Shown: positions 1 through 11,660 of the stretch, one piece after another | Layout of the letters: every line of letters starts with the position of its first letter | Position numbering within the stretch: the stretch's first letter is position 1 | Origin: Breviolum minutum Mf 1.05b.01 | Taxonomy: Eukaryota > Sar > Dinophyceae > Suessiales > Symbiodiniaceae | DNA length: 64,000 nucleotides | Assembly (NCBI GenBank): GCA_000507305.1 | Contig: DF240863.1 | Location: forward strand, 33,363 to 97,362 | Direction: 5' to 3' | Notes under the pieces: model-generated | Database searches by the model: none | What the model saw: only the letters and a program-made list of their open reading frames with translations | Told to the model about the DNA's origin: nothing | Position numbers and translations under genes: made by a program

Positions 1-8
1 AAATCATA

Positions 9-131
9 TTTAGATTTGCTTGTAAGGTCGTCGGAAAAAATCACAACAATCTTCCCCAAAAATGCTGGTGCAAAATGGGGATTTACTAGGGTAGAAACCG
101 TAAAAATCACCAAACCTCCAAATAGGGGATC
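9..131. repeat. Family I element at the window start
   Basis: Family I is ~120 bp: CTTGGATTTGCTTGTTTGAT, TTCCCAAATGGTGGTGATTT, AAAATCACCAAACAAATCC. This copy is diverged. Confidence 0.6.
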
Positions 132-374
132 AACAGGTGACTTTGAATCACCTGGAACTAAACAAGCAAAAACTTAGCACGCACAAAAAACCAAAGCTGA
201 TTAAAACAACCCGGTCCTTGATGAAATCTTGCAAAAAGGTGCCGGTATCACCTGGCCACTGAAACGGATGTGGGCAACTCAACTGGGGAGAATGCGTGGC
301 TTGATCATCTTCATAGCAAAACAAACACCGACCCAGACCGACCCACTTTGGCTAGAAACTCTGCCTATGGAAGT

Positions 375-501
375 AGTGGGGTTTCCGTGGAAGTGATCGT
401 GGCTAGTTAGTAAGTTGGTTTATAACCTTTTTACGGGGCTTACAACCTGGTAGTATAGGGGTTATAATCGATTCACTAAGTACCACGGACATCCCAGTAG
501 G
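375..501. repeat. Family D element
   Basis: Family D is a ~130-bp element with GTTAGTAA...GGGTTATAACC arms and ends like ACTAGGATGTCCCAG/GGGACATCCTAGTAG. This copy ends ACCACGGACATCCCAGTAG and is nearly the same as the one at 22055. Confidence 0.75.
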
Positions 502-1044
502 TTTGTCTTTCCTGGTGGAAAAAAAAGCTTGTTTTTTTTTCGCAATGCTCAATCTTTTTTTTTCCAAGAGGGTTCTTTCAAAGAACCTGTTCCATAGATG
601 CCCAGAAAAAACAGACAATTCATGTACCCACCCCGTTCTGACGTCCGGTATACATTGGAGGCTTTCGGGATGCCCCCTTAAAATGCACTATAGATACCAA
701 AATTAGCTATATTTGAAAAGGAGTTACATTTTCCAAACCATCATTTTTGGTATCCATTCCTTCCATTTCGGGGAGTCTGGGGCATCCCGGAGACTTCCTT
801 TTCGTTGCCTGTAAATGCGTTGATGCCCCGCTGTGGCACGCAATGCTCGATGGAGGCGAAAACCACGTGTCGAGTGGTGTTCGGTGATGTTACACCGTCC
901 TGCGGGCGAAAAACGATAACATGTCCGGATGAGACCGTTGGAAGGTCCGGAAAATGGCGAGAAATATCAACAAGGTGGGCGTTTCGAGCCGATGGTTGCG
1001 AAAAGGGGCCTATCAAATGGCCGAATATAAATGGGTAACTGGTC

Positions 1045-1133
1045 TGGTTGGTGGTTTCAACCCATTTAAAAATAGTAGTCAACCTGGAAATCTTCCCCAA
1101 ATAGAGGTGAAAATACAAATGTTCGAAGCCATC
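1045..1133. repeat. Family A element, decayed copy
   Basis: Family A is the commonest hairpin element here: about 100 bp, left end CTAGTTGGTGGTTTCAACCC, core with TCTTCCCCAAATAGGGGTGA, right end TTGAAACCACCACCTAG. The ends are inverted copies of each other, and no protein is encoded, so it is MITE-like. This copy has a poor right end. Confidence 0.65.
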
Positions 1134-1644
1134 AAGTAGTGTTGCTATGGCCCGTATAAGTGGAGTTATAATCCTACTGTACTATTTTTTTCTGGTACAG
1201 TAGGAGGCTCACCTTGAAGAAGTTGATATTTATATAATATACCTAGAAAATGCTTGAGTCCTGCCCAAACACTGTAACAGTAGATTCTCAATCTTGGCGT
1301 CAGGGTTGATAAAAAGGTCCTTTTATTAAGTAGCGATGACCATTTTTGCACTGATGCAGGGGTTGAGGTTGAGGCAGCACCCAAAGTAATACGGTTGACC
1401 GTACTAAGACGTGACACGATGGTTTGAAGAGCAAAAATAGTAAATAAAGGGATCGTAATAAAAAGTTCGCTCAACAATGCAAAGAAAACAAAGAAGTCAG
1501 GAATTGGTGAGTCAAAGCTTCAGAACTTTTGTGAAGTAGGCTTTCTTCCATCCACTAAAAGAAACTGCGAATGTCTTGAATTTTTTCACCACCAATGATC
1601 TGATGAGCCAAAAATGCCCAGCTAAAACATCCCAAAGCGATCCG

Positions 1645-1857
1645 TAGAGAATCATCCCAGGACGGACTAACATATCCCACCATTGGGGAAGGAATCATCT
1701 TCAAATGTACCTTTTGGAGAGATATGTTAGTTTCTTGGAGGGTAGTTGTTGTCCCCTAAGGATCAGGTTGTAAAACACCCCTTCCAAATGGCCAAAATAA
1801 ATGGCGCCTATAAATTGGGGGTGATCCTAACCACTGAAACGTGGACCCGTCCTGGGG
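1645..1857. repeat. Family C element split by a nested family E element
   Basis: Family C is a ~120-150 bp hairpin with ends CTTGGAGGATCATCCCAGGA and TCCTGGGATGATCCTCCAAG. Here AATCATCCCAGGACGG is separated from GTTGTCCCCTAAGGATCAGG by E (about 1667-1742). Confidence 0.6.
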
Positions 1858-1892
1858 CCCCATCGATCAAGTACCTACTTGAGAGAGTGAAT

Positions 1893-2060
1893 TTGCCCAC
1901 TTATGGGAAACACAACCTGTAAGTTACCTTGCATTATACTGGTTGGTTAGTAGGGATCTTTACAATGGTTTATTGAGAATCCCAATATGTCTGGGTAGTA
2001 CAACCCCTTATATATCCTAGATAAGCATGGTCTTGGTCACTGCTCACTTGCAGCCACGTC
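1893..2060. repeat. Family F element
   Basis: TTATACTGGTTGGTTAGTAG, then GGGATCTTTACAATGG and ACTGCTCACTTGC. Confidence 0.6.
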
Positions 2061-2411
2061 ACACAAGTTATGTACTAAGTTTTGATACACAATTTTTGGT
2101 TGAAACACCTTAGTATCTAAGATATTTAAGTTATTTCCCCTACTATAATCTCTTACCTAAGTAGTACTCCAGTCATTCATCCTGGACAATGCCCATCACC
2201 ATTGTTATAAATCCAAAACCTGAATTCATAAATTGTTTGGGGCCCCTCCCTTACAATGGCCACCATTTAAAGATGACCAACCTGAAAAACACATGTTTTA
2301 CCCCCTCCTTCCGGACGACAAGCGTATCAGAAAGCTCCTTGCTTTCCGGTGTGCGAACCGGGTGGATGGATGGAGAGAAAATTGTGTAGGGGTAAATTGA
2401 GTCAAAAAAAA

Positions 2412-2520
2412 ATGGGTGTTTCCGAAAAAGGTGGCTTTTCCCCCCAAATCATCCCATTTTAATAGGGTTTTCCATTATAAACCATCCATTTTGGGGTATC
2501 CCTATTTTTGGAAACACCCA
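2412..2520. repeat. Family G element
   Basis: TGGGTGTTTCCGAAAA and TTTTTGGAAACACCCA are 16-bp inverted ends of a 109-bp element. Confidence 0.8.
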
Positions 2521-2794
2521 TATGAAAACTAAGGCGCTATTGGAAATCACCCACAACAAATTGATTTCGGGTACTTACACCACTTGTTTGGATGTCTTGT
2601 AAGTTAATTGTAAGCCCGACAAAAATCAATCTAGGTTCCAAAGTTTCATCAAGAACGCAACGGCTGTAAACCTGCCCGGTTGCTCTCAGTGTCCCAGTTG
2701 AGACTGCACCGGCATTTGTTTTCCTCTAAAAGCACTGCGACCTGGCATTTTGCAGCCAAACACCCGGCAAACACACACACAACTGGACTAAATA

Positions 2795-3640
2795 CCCTCG
2801 AGCTGATCTCGAACTGCCGAACTGTCACCACCCCAGCCTGCATGACCCCAGGTAACGACAGATCCAATTTTCCAGAATCGCAGCAAAGGCCCCCTCTGTG
2901 GCTTTAATCTGCTGCACGCCCTTGAGCTGATCTCGAACTGCCGAACTGTTACCGCCACTGATTGCATCCCCCCAGGTGACGACGGATCCATCTTGCAGAA
3001 TTGCAGCAAAGGCCCCACTTGAGGCTTGAATTTGATGCACACCCCTGAGCCGATCTTGAACTGCCGAACTGTTACCGCCTTTGAGTGGATGACCCCAGGT
3101 CACGACGGATCCATCTTGCAGAATCGCGGCAAAGGCCTCACTTGAGGCTTGATTTTGATGCACACCCCTGAGCCGATCTTGAACTGCCGAACTGTTACCG
3201 CCACCGAGTGTATGACCCCAGGTCTTGACGGATCCATCTTGCAGAATTGCAGCAAAAGCATTACTTGTGGCTTGAATTTGCTGCACATCCCTGAGCCGAT
3301 CTTGAACTGCCGAACTGTTACCGCCAGTGAGTGGATGACCCCAGGTCACGACGGATCCATCTTGCAGAATTGCAGCAAAAGCAGTACTTGTGGCCTGAAT
3401 CTGCCGCACACCCCTGAGCTGATCTCGAACTACTGAACTGTCACCGCCATTGATCGAATGACCCCAGGTCACGACGGATCCATCTTGCAGAATCGCAGCA
3501 AAGGCATTGCCTGCGGCTTGAATTTGCTGCACACCTCTGAGCCGATCTTGAACTGCCGAACTGTCGCCGCCAAAGCTTGCATGACCCCAGGTAACAATTG
3601 TGCTATCTCCATGACACCACAAGGCAAAGGCACCATGTGA
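2795..3640 (-). repeat. Coding 123-bp tandem repeat array
   Basis: The word GACCCCAGGT recurs every 123 bp (for example at 3091 and 3214), matching the 41-residue protein repeat. Seven units are visible at DNA level with high identity, which suggests recent unit duplication or gene conversion. Confidence 0.8.
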
Positions 3641-3901
3641 TGCTGCCAGTTGCGGTTGAAGTAACAGAGCTGTAAGGCACTCTCCGTCCTCTATTTCTGC
3701 TTCTTCTAAGGTTTTGTCAGGATCCAGTAGGACTTGATTCTTGGCAGTGATAAGTCTGAGGTATTTTTTCCCAAAGGCTCGTTGGGCCTTTGTCCTTAGA
3801 TCTTGAACCGTGGATGAGGGCAACAGTGTGAGAAGCTCACCATGCCCATTTGGCAAAACTACATCTATGTGAATCATCTGAGACATCCTCAAAATCTTCA
3901 C
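2825..3901 (-). CDS. Ubiquitin-like domain plus RCC1-like repeat protein, 3' end frameshifted
   Basis: Residues ~11-82 form a ubiquitin-like domain (MIHIDVVLPNGHGELLTLLP, KNQVLLDPDKTLEEAEIEDG). From residue ~103 there are six 41-residue repeats of the type VVTWGHxxxGGNSSAVQDRLRGVxQIQATxxAFAAILQDGS, with W at 105, 146, 187, 228, 269 and 310. These RCC1/HERC-like propeller repeats with an N-terminal Ubl are a hallmark of dinoflagellate gene catalogues, where they are often labelled HERC2-like. The frame breaks in the seventh repeat at about 2865-2873, where a one-base insertion changes ILQDGS to ILENWI. The seventh repeat goes on in another frame to a stop at 2788. It may be a recent pseudogene or an assembly error. 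Binding partners are unknown. Confidence 0.8.
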   Translation of the reverse strand: MKILRMSQMIHIDVVLPNGHGELLTLLPSSTVQDLRTKAQRAFGKKYLRLITAKNQVLLDPDKTLEEAEIEDGECLTALLLQPQLAASHGAFALWCHGDSTIVTWGHASFGGDSSAVQDRLRGVQQIQAAGNAFAAILQDGSVVTWGHSINGGDSSVVRDQLRGVRQIQATSTAFAAILQDGSVVTWGHPLTGGNSSAVQDRLRDVQQIQATSNAFAAILQDGSVKTWGHTLGGGNSSAVQDRLRGVHQNQASSEAFAAILQDGSVVTWGHPLKGGNSSAVQDRLRGVHQIQASSGAFAAILQDGSVVTWGDAISGGNSSAVRDQLKGVQQIKATEGAFAAILENWICRYLGSCRLGW

Positions 3902-4394
3902 GGCATCAAAAAATGAATCTCTACTTCACACCTTTGAGCCCAAGCCATGCAAGAATGCACGATTTGCACCAAATTGCTAGAAAACGTTGCTTAAACCCCA
4001 ACTGAACGTCTCAAATTTTTCGCCCTAACAGAGAGCCTTTCTTCAAATTCCCAAAAGGTCGGTAGGTTACCTACGCCAAAGAAAGGGAACAAACATCATT
4101 GGGACACTTGGGGTATACATATATAATTTTATAATTATGTAGTTCATCAACGGTGTTTGTGACTAACGATGTTTGCACATGTTGCACTGCTACTGTTGAT
4201 GGGCAAAAACCGATGCAAATGTAAAGATTTTTGCAGAACATGAAGTCGTTTGCTAAGTGTCGTTGACTTCATAACCCTCAACTGTAGTAGGGGGAAGTCA
4301 GCAGTCATTTCAGCATTGAATCAGCAGTTTTCACGTCCTTTTCCAATAGGATTTTCTTAGGATTTAGTCGTTAGTTGTTTGGGGTGCGTGTCTG

Positions 4395-4529
4395 CTTGGA
4401 GGATCATCCCAGGACTTTTAAGTGGTTAAATTGCCAATGGTTTTCTTGTTGTCCCCTAAGGATCGGGTTGGTTCCCCTTCCAAATGGCCCTTTTTGGGCA
4501 ATAGACTGGGGTGATTGATCCTCCAGTTC
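4395..4529. repeat. Family C element
   Basis: GCTTGGAGGATCATCCCAGG to GATTGATCCTCCAG, with GTCCCCTAAGGATCGGGTTG core. Confidence 0.8.
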
Positions 4530-4807
4530 CTCCAAAAAATCCCACCTTTGTCTACATATTTTTCACAAGCCTTATGCGGCCATGGATGTGTTGTGGTTGC
4601 CATAAAAGTACGTTTGTTTTTTAGGTGAGTCCGGCGTGGACGTTTTCCTATCAGTTTTCCTGAAATGTACTAAACCTTAGGTCCAGAAATGGACCGAAAA
4701 AAAGGGTTTTAAGACTTTTCGCGGGTGAAGATATCTTAAATTTCCCAAGATCGACTTAAAAGGTCTGTAAATCCAAAGAGATTTCTCTTTAAGATTTGCT
4801 TTATATG

Positions 4808-4918
4808 AAGTACCCTCCAGTAAACTAACATAGCATGGAAAATCCCATAAAATCCTGGTAAATACCATCAAAATGGTGGATTTTCCATTGGCTATACTAG
4901 TTTTTTGGGGACTGTAGT
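4808..4918. repeat. Family E element
   Basis: Family E is ~95-110 bp, with ends CTCCCTGAAACTAACATAGC and its rough complement TTAGTTTTCGGGGGAG, and ACCTGAAAATGG inside. Here CCCTCCAGTAAACTAACATA opens it. Confidence 0.55.
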
Positions 4919-5504
4919 GGCAAAGAAACCACCCGAAGTTGATTGATAATTAATTGATCCTGGGATTTCTTGGGAATGCTGAGCCATTAATCAGTAGTCT
5001 AAGTTTTGAATCCCAGAAGTAGCTGATGATCAAGTTATTGGCAATTTTTGTTGCCTATTTTTTTGGCAAAACAAGTTGACATGTTTATTTTTTTTGCAAA
5101 AATCTCTGAATCATCTTGAGAATTCCTTGACAAAACCCATCAACAACCACCTATTGGCTAGAAACTTGACCATTTGTTGAAACCACCAGTGACATGAGCC
5201 ATGCTAGTTGCTTAAGAACGGGATCCTGAATCTTATGGCCTTATGAAATAATCCACGTACACTCAAGTAACAGTGTACCCCATGGTATTTATTGTGTTCT
5301 CTAGGGATTCTTGGGGATTATAACCCATAAATACCCACTATAGAGGGCCTATATAGAGATTTCCCATAGGGGTACGTTGGTAGGGGTACATCCAACTATC
5401 CCCTCATACACATTGTTGCACAGTTTCGTCCCGAAAAACAAAGGTCATTGCTCACTTGAAGCTTGAACTTTCCAATTGACAGGGAGAAACATCAGCGTTC
5501 CAAA

Positions 5505-5645
5505 TCATGACATTCCGTTATACTGGTTGATTAATAGGGATCCTTACAATGGTTTATGAAAAAAACCCATAAAATTGGGATGTTTTTCATCCCCTGTATA
5601 TACGTACAGCAAATAACCATTTGATTTTTTATTGCTCAAATGGTT
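5505..5645. repeat. Family F element
   Basis: Family F is ~140 bp: CCGTTATACTGGTTGGTTAA near one end, ATAGGGATCCTTACAATGGT inside and ATTGCTCAAATGG at the other end. It is weakly palindromic and found in both directions. Confidence 0.65.
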
Positions 5646-5860
5646 TCAGGACCATCTGCGAAGTAACCTTTTTAGAAATCACGAGCTTCATCATCATCTA
5701 CTTGACCAAACTCGTCTCACAACAAAAATGTTTCGAAAGCATCTCAAAACACCTTCTTAAAAAAAACAACAACATGTCAAAAATTCACTCGAGAACATGC
5801 ATCTTCTTATACTACTTTGTTCATTTCTATGTTCATGTTCTTACTGGTGATGGTGCTAAT

Positions 5861-5957
5861 CTAGTTGGTGGTTTCAACCCATCTGAAAAATATTAGTCAA
5901 AATGGGAATCTTCCCCAATTTTCGGGGTGAAAAAAAATATTTGAAACCACCACCCAG
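5861..5957. repeat. Family A element
   Basis: Both ends are clear (CTAGTTGGTGGTTTCAACCC and TTGAAACCACCACCCAG). Confidence 0.85.
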
Positions 5958-6070
5958 TAATTACTTGGCGTCAGCAAATTCCATGCAAAATTCCATCTGT
6001 TTTTAACTCTCCACCTTGGCATCTGCAGAGGCCTCACGCGTCGCAGGAACGGGCTTGGAGGCCGGGAGGA

Positions 6071-6233
6071 TGGGCTCCCAGGACTTCTTCGTAACCATGG
6101 TGATCTTCTAAGTGGTTCATAACCATGGTCAGTAAGTGGGGTTGTGGGACCCCTTGCAAATTGGCCGAAGGACCCATGGCGGGAAATAAATGAAGGTGAT
6201 CCTAACTACTTACTAGGAAGATCCTCCAAGTAA
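6071..6233. repeat. Family C element
   Basis: CTCCCAGGACTTCTTCGTAA to AGGAAGATCCTCCAAGT. Confidence 0.65.
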
Positions 6234-6433
6234 CCAGTTTGAGGTTGATAGTTTATCCTATTATTTACGGGGGTTTTTGAGGTGGGTTTACGCCTCTACT
6301 TACTAGTCGGGATGATCCTCCAAGTTGGTTTTTCAACTTTAAGCCGCGTTACTTTTTGCCTGAAAGATTATATCCTGTCCTTTTGGTAGCAACCCCGAAA
6401 AAACAATTTTGAAAACACCATAATTACTGTATC

Positions 6434-6543
6434 TTACTCAGCCATTTCGGACCATGAAATAAACATCTAAACTCTTATTTTGCCTAGTTTTCATATGTGA
6501 TTCCCCCAAAAGTTGAAGCCATTTAAGCCTGCCTTGGCTGAGT
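6434..6543. repeat. Family J element
   Basis: ACTCAGCCATTTCGGACC to GCCTTGGCTGAGT: inverted ends of about 11 bp. Confidence 0.8.
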
Positions 6544-6804
6544 CGGGTGGGTTTTGTGGTTGGGTAGTGCATTTCCATCCTCCAGCAAAATACAGCAAAT
6601 AACCAGGGTCAACAGGTCACCGAACCGACCATTTCTTTCAAACAACCAACCCTCCCGTTGGGTTCCAACGGGGACATGTCATTTTCACGCCTCCCAACAA
6701 AAAACCCCCGCAAATTCCCCAGGTCCCGGCGGGTGGAATGAGTGAAGCCCTGTTTTTTAGCCCTTTAAAAGGGAATATACCCGTAATAAATACCTTGTGA
6801 TATT

Positions 6805-6935
6805 CAGGGTGTTGAATCTGTATTAACCAAGGGTATTTTCGCTACCTCAAAATAGCAACTCTTGAGATTTGGAGGGGTGATTCTTTTACGGATGGATTAT
6901 TTTACTACTGAAACTGGTTGGTGGTTCCAACCCAT
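6805..6935. repeat. Left copy of a duplicated ~200-bp segment
   Basis: GGGTGTTGAATCTGTATTAA through CTACTGAAACTGGTTGGTGG is repeated at 18266 with only a few differences, and a family A element follows both. This indicates copying of a compound unit. Confidence 0.85.
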
Positions 6936-7018
6936 CTGAAAAATATGCTCGTCAAATTGGGTTCATCTTCCCCAATTTTCGGGATGAAAATAAAAAGTGT
7001 TGGAAACCACCACCTAGT
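6913..7018. repeat. Family A element inside a duplicated segment
   Basis: Both ends are clear. It is the right part of a ~150-bp unit that recurs at 18266-18469. Confidence 0.85.
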
Positions 7019-7171
7019 ATAAGGTGTATTAATGGAATTGATTATTAAGGTCCCCCCATCCCAAGGGTTTTCACAGTCATTCCCTATGAATCTTACCTTT
7101 CTGCCTTGCCTGTAGTCACTGTAGTCAAATGACTTGCCACAAAACAGTGGCGAGAAATGGCAATCATTTGT

Positions 7172-7292
7172 CCATGGTACTTGCTAAATGGAGTTTTTCC
7201 CGTATAATAAGTATGTAGGTTGTAAGTCCCGTAAGTAGATTATGAAACAACTTAACTAGTTACGATCACTTCCATGGACACCCTAGTAGTAA
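7172..7292. repeat. Family D element
   Basis: CCATGGTACTTGCTAAATGG to TTCCATGGACACCCTAGTAG. Confidence 0.65.
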
Positions 7293-7600
7293 GTTGAGTC
7301 TAAGGTTGGTAAAAAGAACCTGATAATTCTTCGGTCCCCAACAAAAAATGATAACTCCACTTATTCCAAGTGTAACTATCTATAACACTTTGCGAAGGGA
7401 AGGTTTTGTTTCCGGTTGGAAAGGTAAAATAACTATAAAATAACTTGACTTTTTCACAAGTCCCAGGCACTCTAAAAATATGATCTATTTACCCACATTT
7501 CAGTAGTTTTGTCGGATAATTAAATGTAAATAAACACACCAACCCCATTCAGTATCTGGGGATCTTTATTCTCATATCCTTCCAAAATCGTTCCACAAAG

Positions 7601-7700
7601 ACTGGTTGGTGGTTCCAACCCATCTGAAAAATATTAGTCAAATTAGATCATCTCCCCAGGTAGGGATGAAAATCAAAAATATTTGAAACCACCACCTAGA
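7601..7700. repeat. Family A element
   Basis: Both ends are clear (ACTGGTTGGTGGTTCCAACC and TTGAAACCACCACCTAG). Confidence 0.85.
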
Positions 7701-8137
7701 AGACCTCTTAGGCGTTTTGGTAGAAAAAAATCATTCACAGCCCGAGGCCCGGCCCAACCCCGATCATCCACCTGTCGGATCACGCTGAGATAGAGCCGGC
7801 TGCAGGAATGGCAATACAGCAAAAGGAGCAGCAAGGCAAAGGAGACCTCAAGGCAGCTGTAAAACTAAGCATCCATACCCTTCCCTAGAGTAGGTTTGAT
7901 GGTCCCAATCCCATCCCCACAATAGGATTGTAGGGTTAATCCCTTTCTTAGGACATAACTGGATGCTTAGGGTAAAGTAACATAGCTGGCTGAAAAATGG
8001 ACCCGGATTGAGTCGATGTATTTCCATGTATTTCCTATGAAAAATGGGGGGATTTGTCCAGCCTGCCATGTTAGTTTACCAGGAGGGTAGCAACAATTCA
8101 GGGGAGGGAACTTCGGATGAAAGATTCTGGGCAAATT

Positions 8138-8263
8138 ACAGTACTTGAAAAGTAGATGGCACAGGTGTCTACATATTGGTTTATAAGGACCCTTTACTAA
8201 TCTACCGATCTACCTTTTAATTTTAGTATCTGTGCCATCTATTTTGACCTTAAGGTACTATAG
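8138..8263. repeat. Family L: 126-bp hairpin element
   Basis: AGTACTTGAAAAGTAGATGG plus CACAG pairs with CTGTGCCATCTATTTT and TAAGGTACTA at the other end. Confidence 0.7.
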
Positions 8264-9124
8264 TTCCTAAACCTGAATTAAACCCTGCTTGAATTATACC
8301 TTTTAACCTCTCTAAACTGGTGCAGGATATTGGTTGTCCATGAATGACTCTTTCAACCAATGAACCAATGACAATTTGATAATTACACCCTGAAGCTTAA
8401 CATGGTTCACCTGAAAATCAGCCCCGGGAATGAGGAGATTGCTTTTGAGAACCATGCATCCGGGCAAATTATAGCGACTTTAGCTGCGGTCATCTCCAAA
8501 TGGTGGTTTATTAACAGGTGGCGCCCCCAGCCGCAGCATGTCTGTTTACCATCATGTTTAGTCCCGTGGATTTTTTTGCATGTCAAAACCTGGAATCGAT
8601 TTGGCTTCTGAAGACTTCGCACAATTCCTTTTTGTGGGTGATATAAGGCTATCTCAGATACAGATCTGTGATATTTCATGTATGAACAAGTGGTCCTTTT
8701 ACAAGAAAATACCCTATTACCCTAAATGTAGAATATCAAAATAGAAAATAATATGCGCACCATTTCCATCTGAGGTATCCATTAACATGAGGTATCTATG
8801 CACCAAATTGCGATACATCGATGAAAATCAAGATATACAAATGAATGAACAGACCAGGACCAGCTAAGATGTTTCTTCAAATTTGTGTTGCAACATGCTT
8901 GATATAACTCCCTAGATGATATCAAGCCTGCACTTTGAGGAAGCCTGATTCAGGTGACACAACCCTGGCCCAAAAACGCCAGTCAATCCTTAGATTCCAG
9001 TGTTGGGGTTGTATACATGGCCGGGATGATGGTGGCTCCACAGATCGTGTCAGTCAACAGAGTGCTGAACAACATTGCCACGCCTGAACGATCTGTTTCT
9101 GAGTCATGGCTTGAATACGCCCCG

Positions 9125-9349
9125 TCAGCGAGTCTTTCGGCACGTTTCAGAGTCAAAGCCAATGTACTTGATCAGGGAATTGGAGGCCAATAGGGTGTCT
9201 TCTGGAAAAACCTCAGACTGCATTGCGTACGCCTCCCTCACCGCGTTTTGTCGCTCTGCCGATCGCCAGATCCTGCCAGACTTCTTCCTGCGGTCAACTC
9301 TGCAGGTCACCAGTCGATCAAACTCTCCAGATGGCAGGTGACTTATCAT
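9125..9349 (-). pseudogene. Possible coding remnant, unrecognised
   Basis: A 74-residue minus frame (GEFDRLVTCRVDRRKKSGR and on) in a stretch of higher GC without hairpin elements, continuing in other frames to about 8950. Two plus-strand frames over the same DNA are also open, so strand and coding status are uncertain. Confidence 0.2.
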
Positions 9350-9621
9350 GGGATCGAATCCATTAAAAGAAAGCTACTAAACAAACCCAGAGGACCCATG
9401 TGACTGGTATATTTTACCTACATTTGCCTTAACTTTCCGGTAAATGGAAAGGGTTCAAAAAAACCGTTCCTCGCATGGATCCGTCATGGGAAACCGCAAG
9501 TAAATAGACCGACAAGAGGCGATACTTGCAATCAACGTCATAGAAATCGATTCATTCTCAGTGGATGCGCAGGCAGAATCATCACGCCTCAGTCATATCG
9601 AGGTGAGGTTGGTGCCCTACT

Positions 9622-9770
9622 TGGATGTCTTTCCCGGGATGGAAGTTAGGATGGATCAATAGTGAACGGATTAGTGGGTTGGTTATTTTACCTACTTATA
9701 AATGGGGGATGAATTGAGGTTATTAACTCACTTACTAACCATTTACTAACTTCCTGGGACATCCAAGTAC
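9622..9770. repeat. Family D element
   Basis: ACTTGGATGTCTTTCCCGGG to CTTCCTGGGACATCCAAGTA; family B starts at its right end. Confidence 0.8.
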
Positions 9771-9975
9771 TGTTGATGGAAGAAATCCTGCTACACCACC
9801 GAAAACTAACAACATGTTCCCTACAAAAGAACATGTAGAAATAGGAAATGCATCTTCCAACCATTGATTTTCAGGGGATGTGTTAGTTTTGAGGGGAGTC
9901 ACCAGTTGAGGTTGGTAGTTTTATCATCCCGTTATCTACGAAGGGTTTTCTACATCCCAGGTGGTTGTATGGGTG
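9769..9975. repeat. Family B element split by a nested family E element
   Basis: Family B is a ~110-bp hairpin with ends TACTGTTGATGGAAGAAATC and the inverted counterpart TTCTTCCATCAACAGTA. Here the left end (9769-9798) and the inner part (9899-9975) are separated by E at 9799-9895. Confidence 0.7.
9799..9895. repeat. Family E element nested in family B
   Basis: CACCGAAAACTAACAACATG to GTGTTAGTTTTGAGGGGAG. Confidence 0.75.
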
Positions 9976-11660
9976 AAATAATCCCAAGGGAAACCTATGT
10001 AGAAGGCCAATTTATAAGGGGATTGCAACTATTATTTCCATTTATAACGATCGGCGAAACGGTTTCATCTTGGGAGGATATTTCTAGGCTTTTTGTTGAT
10101 TTTTTTGTGGGTTATAACTCCATTTATCGTATTTTCCCACCTTGTAGCTCCCATGTCATCGATGTCATCCAGGATCCATCATGAATCCCCCCCCAACCCA
10201 CATCACTCACATGGACTCCCCGTGTGAAAATCCTGGGACCATCAGAGGAAGGAAGCTCCAGTATAACTTGAGCAATGAAGAAAGGGCCCCTTGATGTTTA
10301 GAGTATATAGGGGATGAGGTACTAGCCAGTTATGCGGGGATTCTAATAAACCACCATAAGAACCCCTATAAAACAAAGAAAATAAGGCCGTTTCGTTTTT
10401 CGTGGCTCACTTGCCATCCCTTTCTGATAAAAACATGCGAGGAAGCTCCAGTCAAAATAGAAGTCATTGAGCCCCCACCAAAAGGTGGTTTTCACAATTC
10501 CCCAAACCAAATCTTAGAAAGCACCAAATAGTTTTGGTGCCGACAAAACCTTTTTGGCAAATATCTTCAAATCGTTGACTGGTCGTCACGGGACGTTTTG
10601 CACTCATATTCAAGTGAGAACTACATGGAGGAAAATCAAGTAAACCCAAGGGGGGCCTAAAGGTATAAGGAACGGCCAGAAGTTTGCCAAGCTAAAAGGA
10701 AAATGCAAGTATAAAATCAAATTCCAGGCTTTGATTCTCTGGAAGTGTTTGTTTTGTATCTTCTTTGCGTTCATAGGGAAAACTTTGTTTTTTTTTGAAA
10801 TTGCATTCCAGAATTCAGAAACCGTCTTTTTTTCTTGCTTCGCATTTCATCCACTTCAACACATGGCAAATCAAACTAGTCAAGACAAGAATGACCTCCT
10901 CCCTCAAGATGTGCCCAGGAACCAAATAGGTAGGCTCCAACTCGTTTTCTGCTTCACTTTATCCCACATGGATTTCTGCGGAACATATCTAAAATATCTA
11001 AACATGAAATTGTTCGCCTGTGGCATTTCGCCAAAATTCCAAGCAAACATTCACAAATACTCCCCAACCAGTTTCACGGAAAAACCCGAGTGGCTGATCT
11101 TCTTGAAGCATCTCTCGTTCCTGTTCAGCGCTTGCAAAGAGCAGGAGCGCTTAGAAACCGGCCAACAGGGGGAGCGAACTGGCGTGCTTTTTTGGAGTGT
11201 TTACAGGGCTTGATCAGTTGAGCGAACCAAAAATAAACCAACTCTTGTTACCTGGAAAAACTAGCATGACTGGCTGGCAAATCCACTATGTTCAATAGGA
11301 AATACATCTTACATTCTTCAAAGGGCCAATTTCCTGTTAGTTTGCCGGAGTGTGCCTTCCATTATCATACCGTAGATATCATAGATGGTTGGTTGATGGT
11401 GGGATCCCTATCATGGCTGATGAGGATGTCTACATAACATAAATGACCAGTTCTCCTTTTTTCATTGCTCAATTGGATTTTTGGCGGAGCAATGCTTTCA
11501 TGACTCTATGTTTTTCATCCCGTTTTAGGCAAAACTTGGGTGGGTAAAAGTGGGTACCCAAAACGTCTCGCAGTTGTACCAGTTGGCTACAGAAGCTGCT
11601 CATTTGGGCCAGCGTTGTATATGGAACATCACCATCTCAAACAACTCAGAAAGGTCAGTG
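9976..11660. other. Gene-free host DNA
   Basis: One family F element at 10265. A plus frame at 10731-11213 is open for 160 codons but Phe-rich from T-runs and not recognised. Confidence 0.5.
10265..10412. repeat. Family F element, opposite direction
   Basis: GAGCAATGAAGAAAGG to TTTTTCGTGGCTCACTTG. Confidence 0.6.

Larger units (their letters stand above)
1..2640. other. Gene-free host DNA, hairpin elements only
   Basis: Contains families I, D, A, C/E, F and G. A perfect 10-bp hairpin CCTACTGTAC/GTACAGTAGG lies at 1171-1203. The frames around 800-1100 show no recognisable protein. Confidence 0.6.
3902..8950. other. Gene-free host DNA upstream of the Ubl-RCC1-like gene
   Basis: Holds families E, C, F, A, J, D and L; no coding region is supported. 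The upstream region of the minus-strand gene (3902-4100) shows no TATA box or other signal I can name. Confidence 0.6.

Noticed and set aside
10731..11213. Plus-strand 160-codon frame
   Set aside because: Phe-rich from T-runs; no motif, no neighbours and no sign of conservation.
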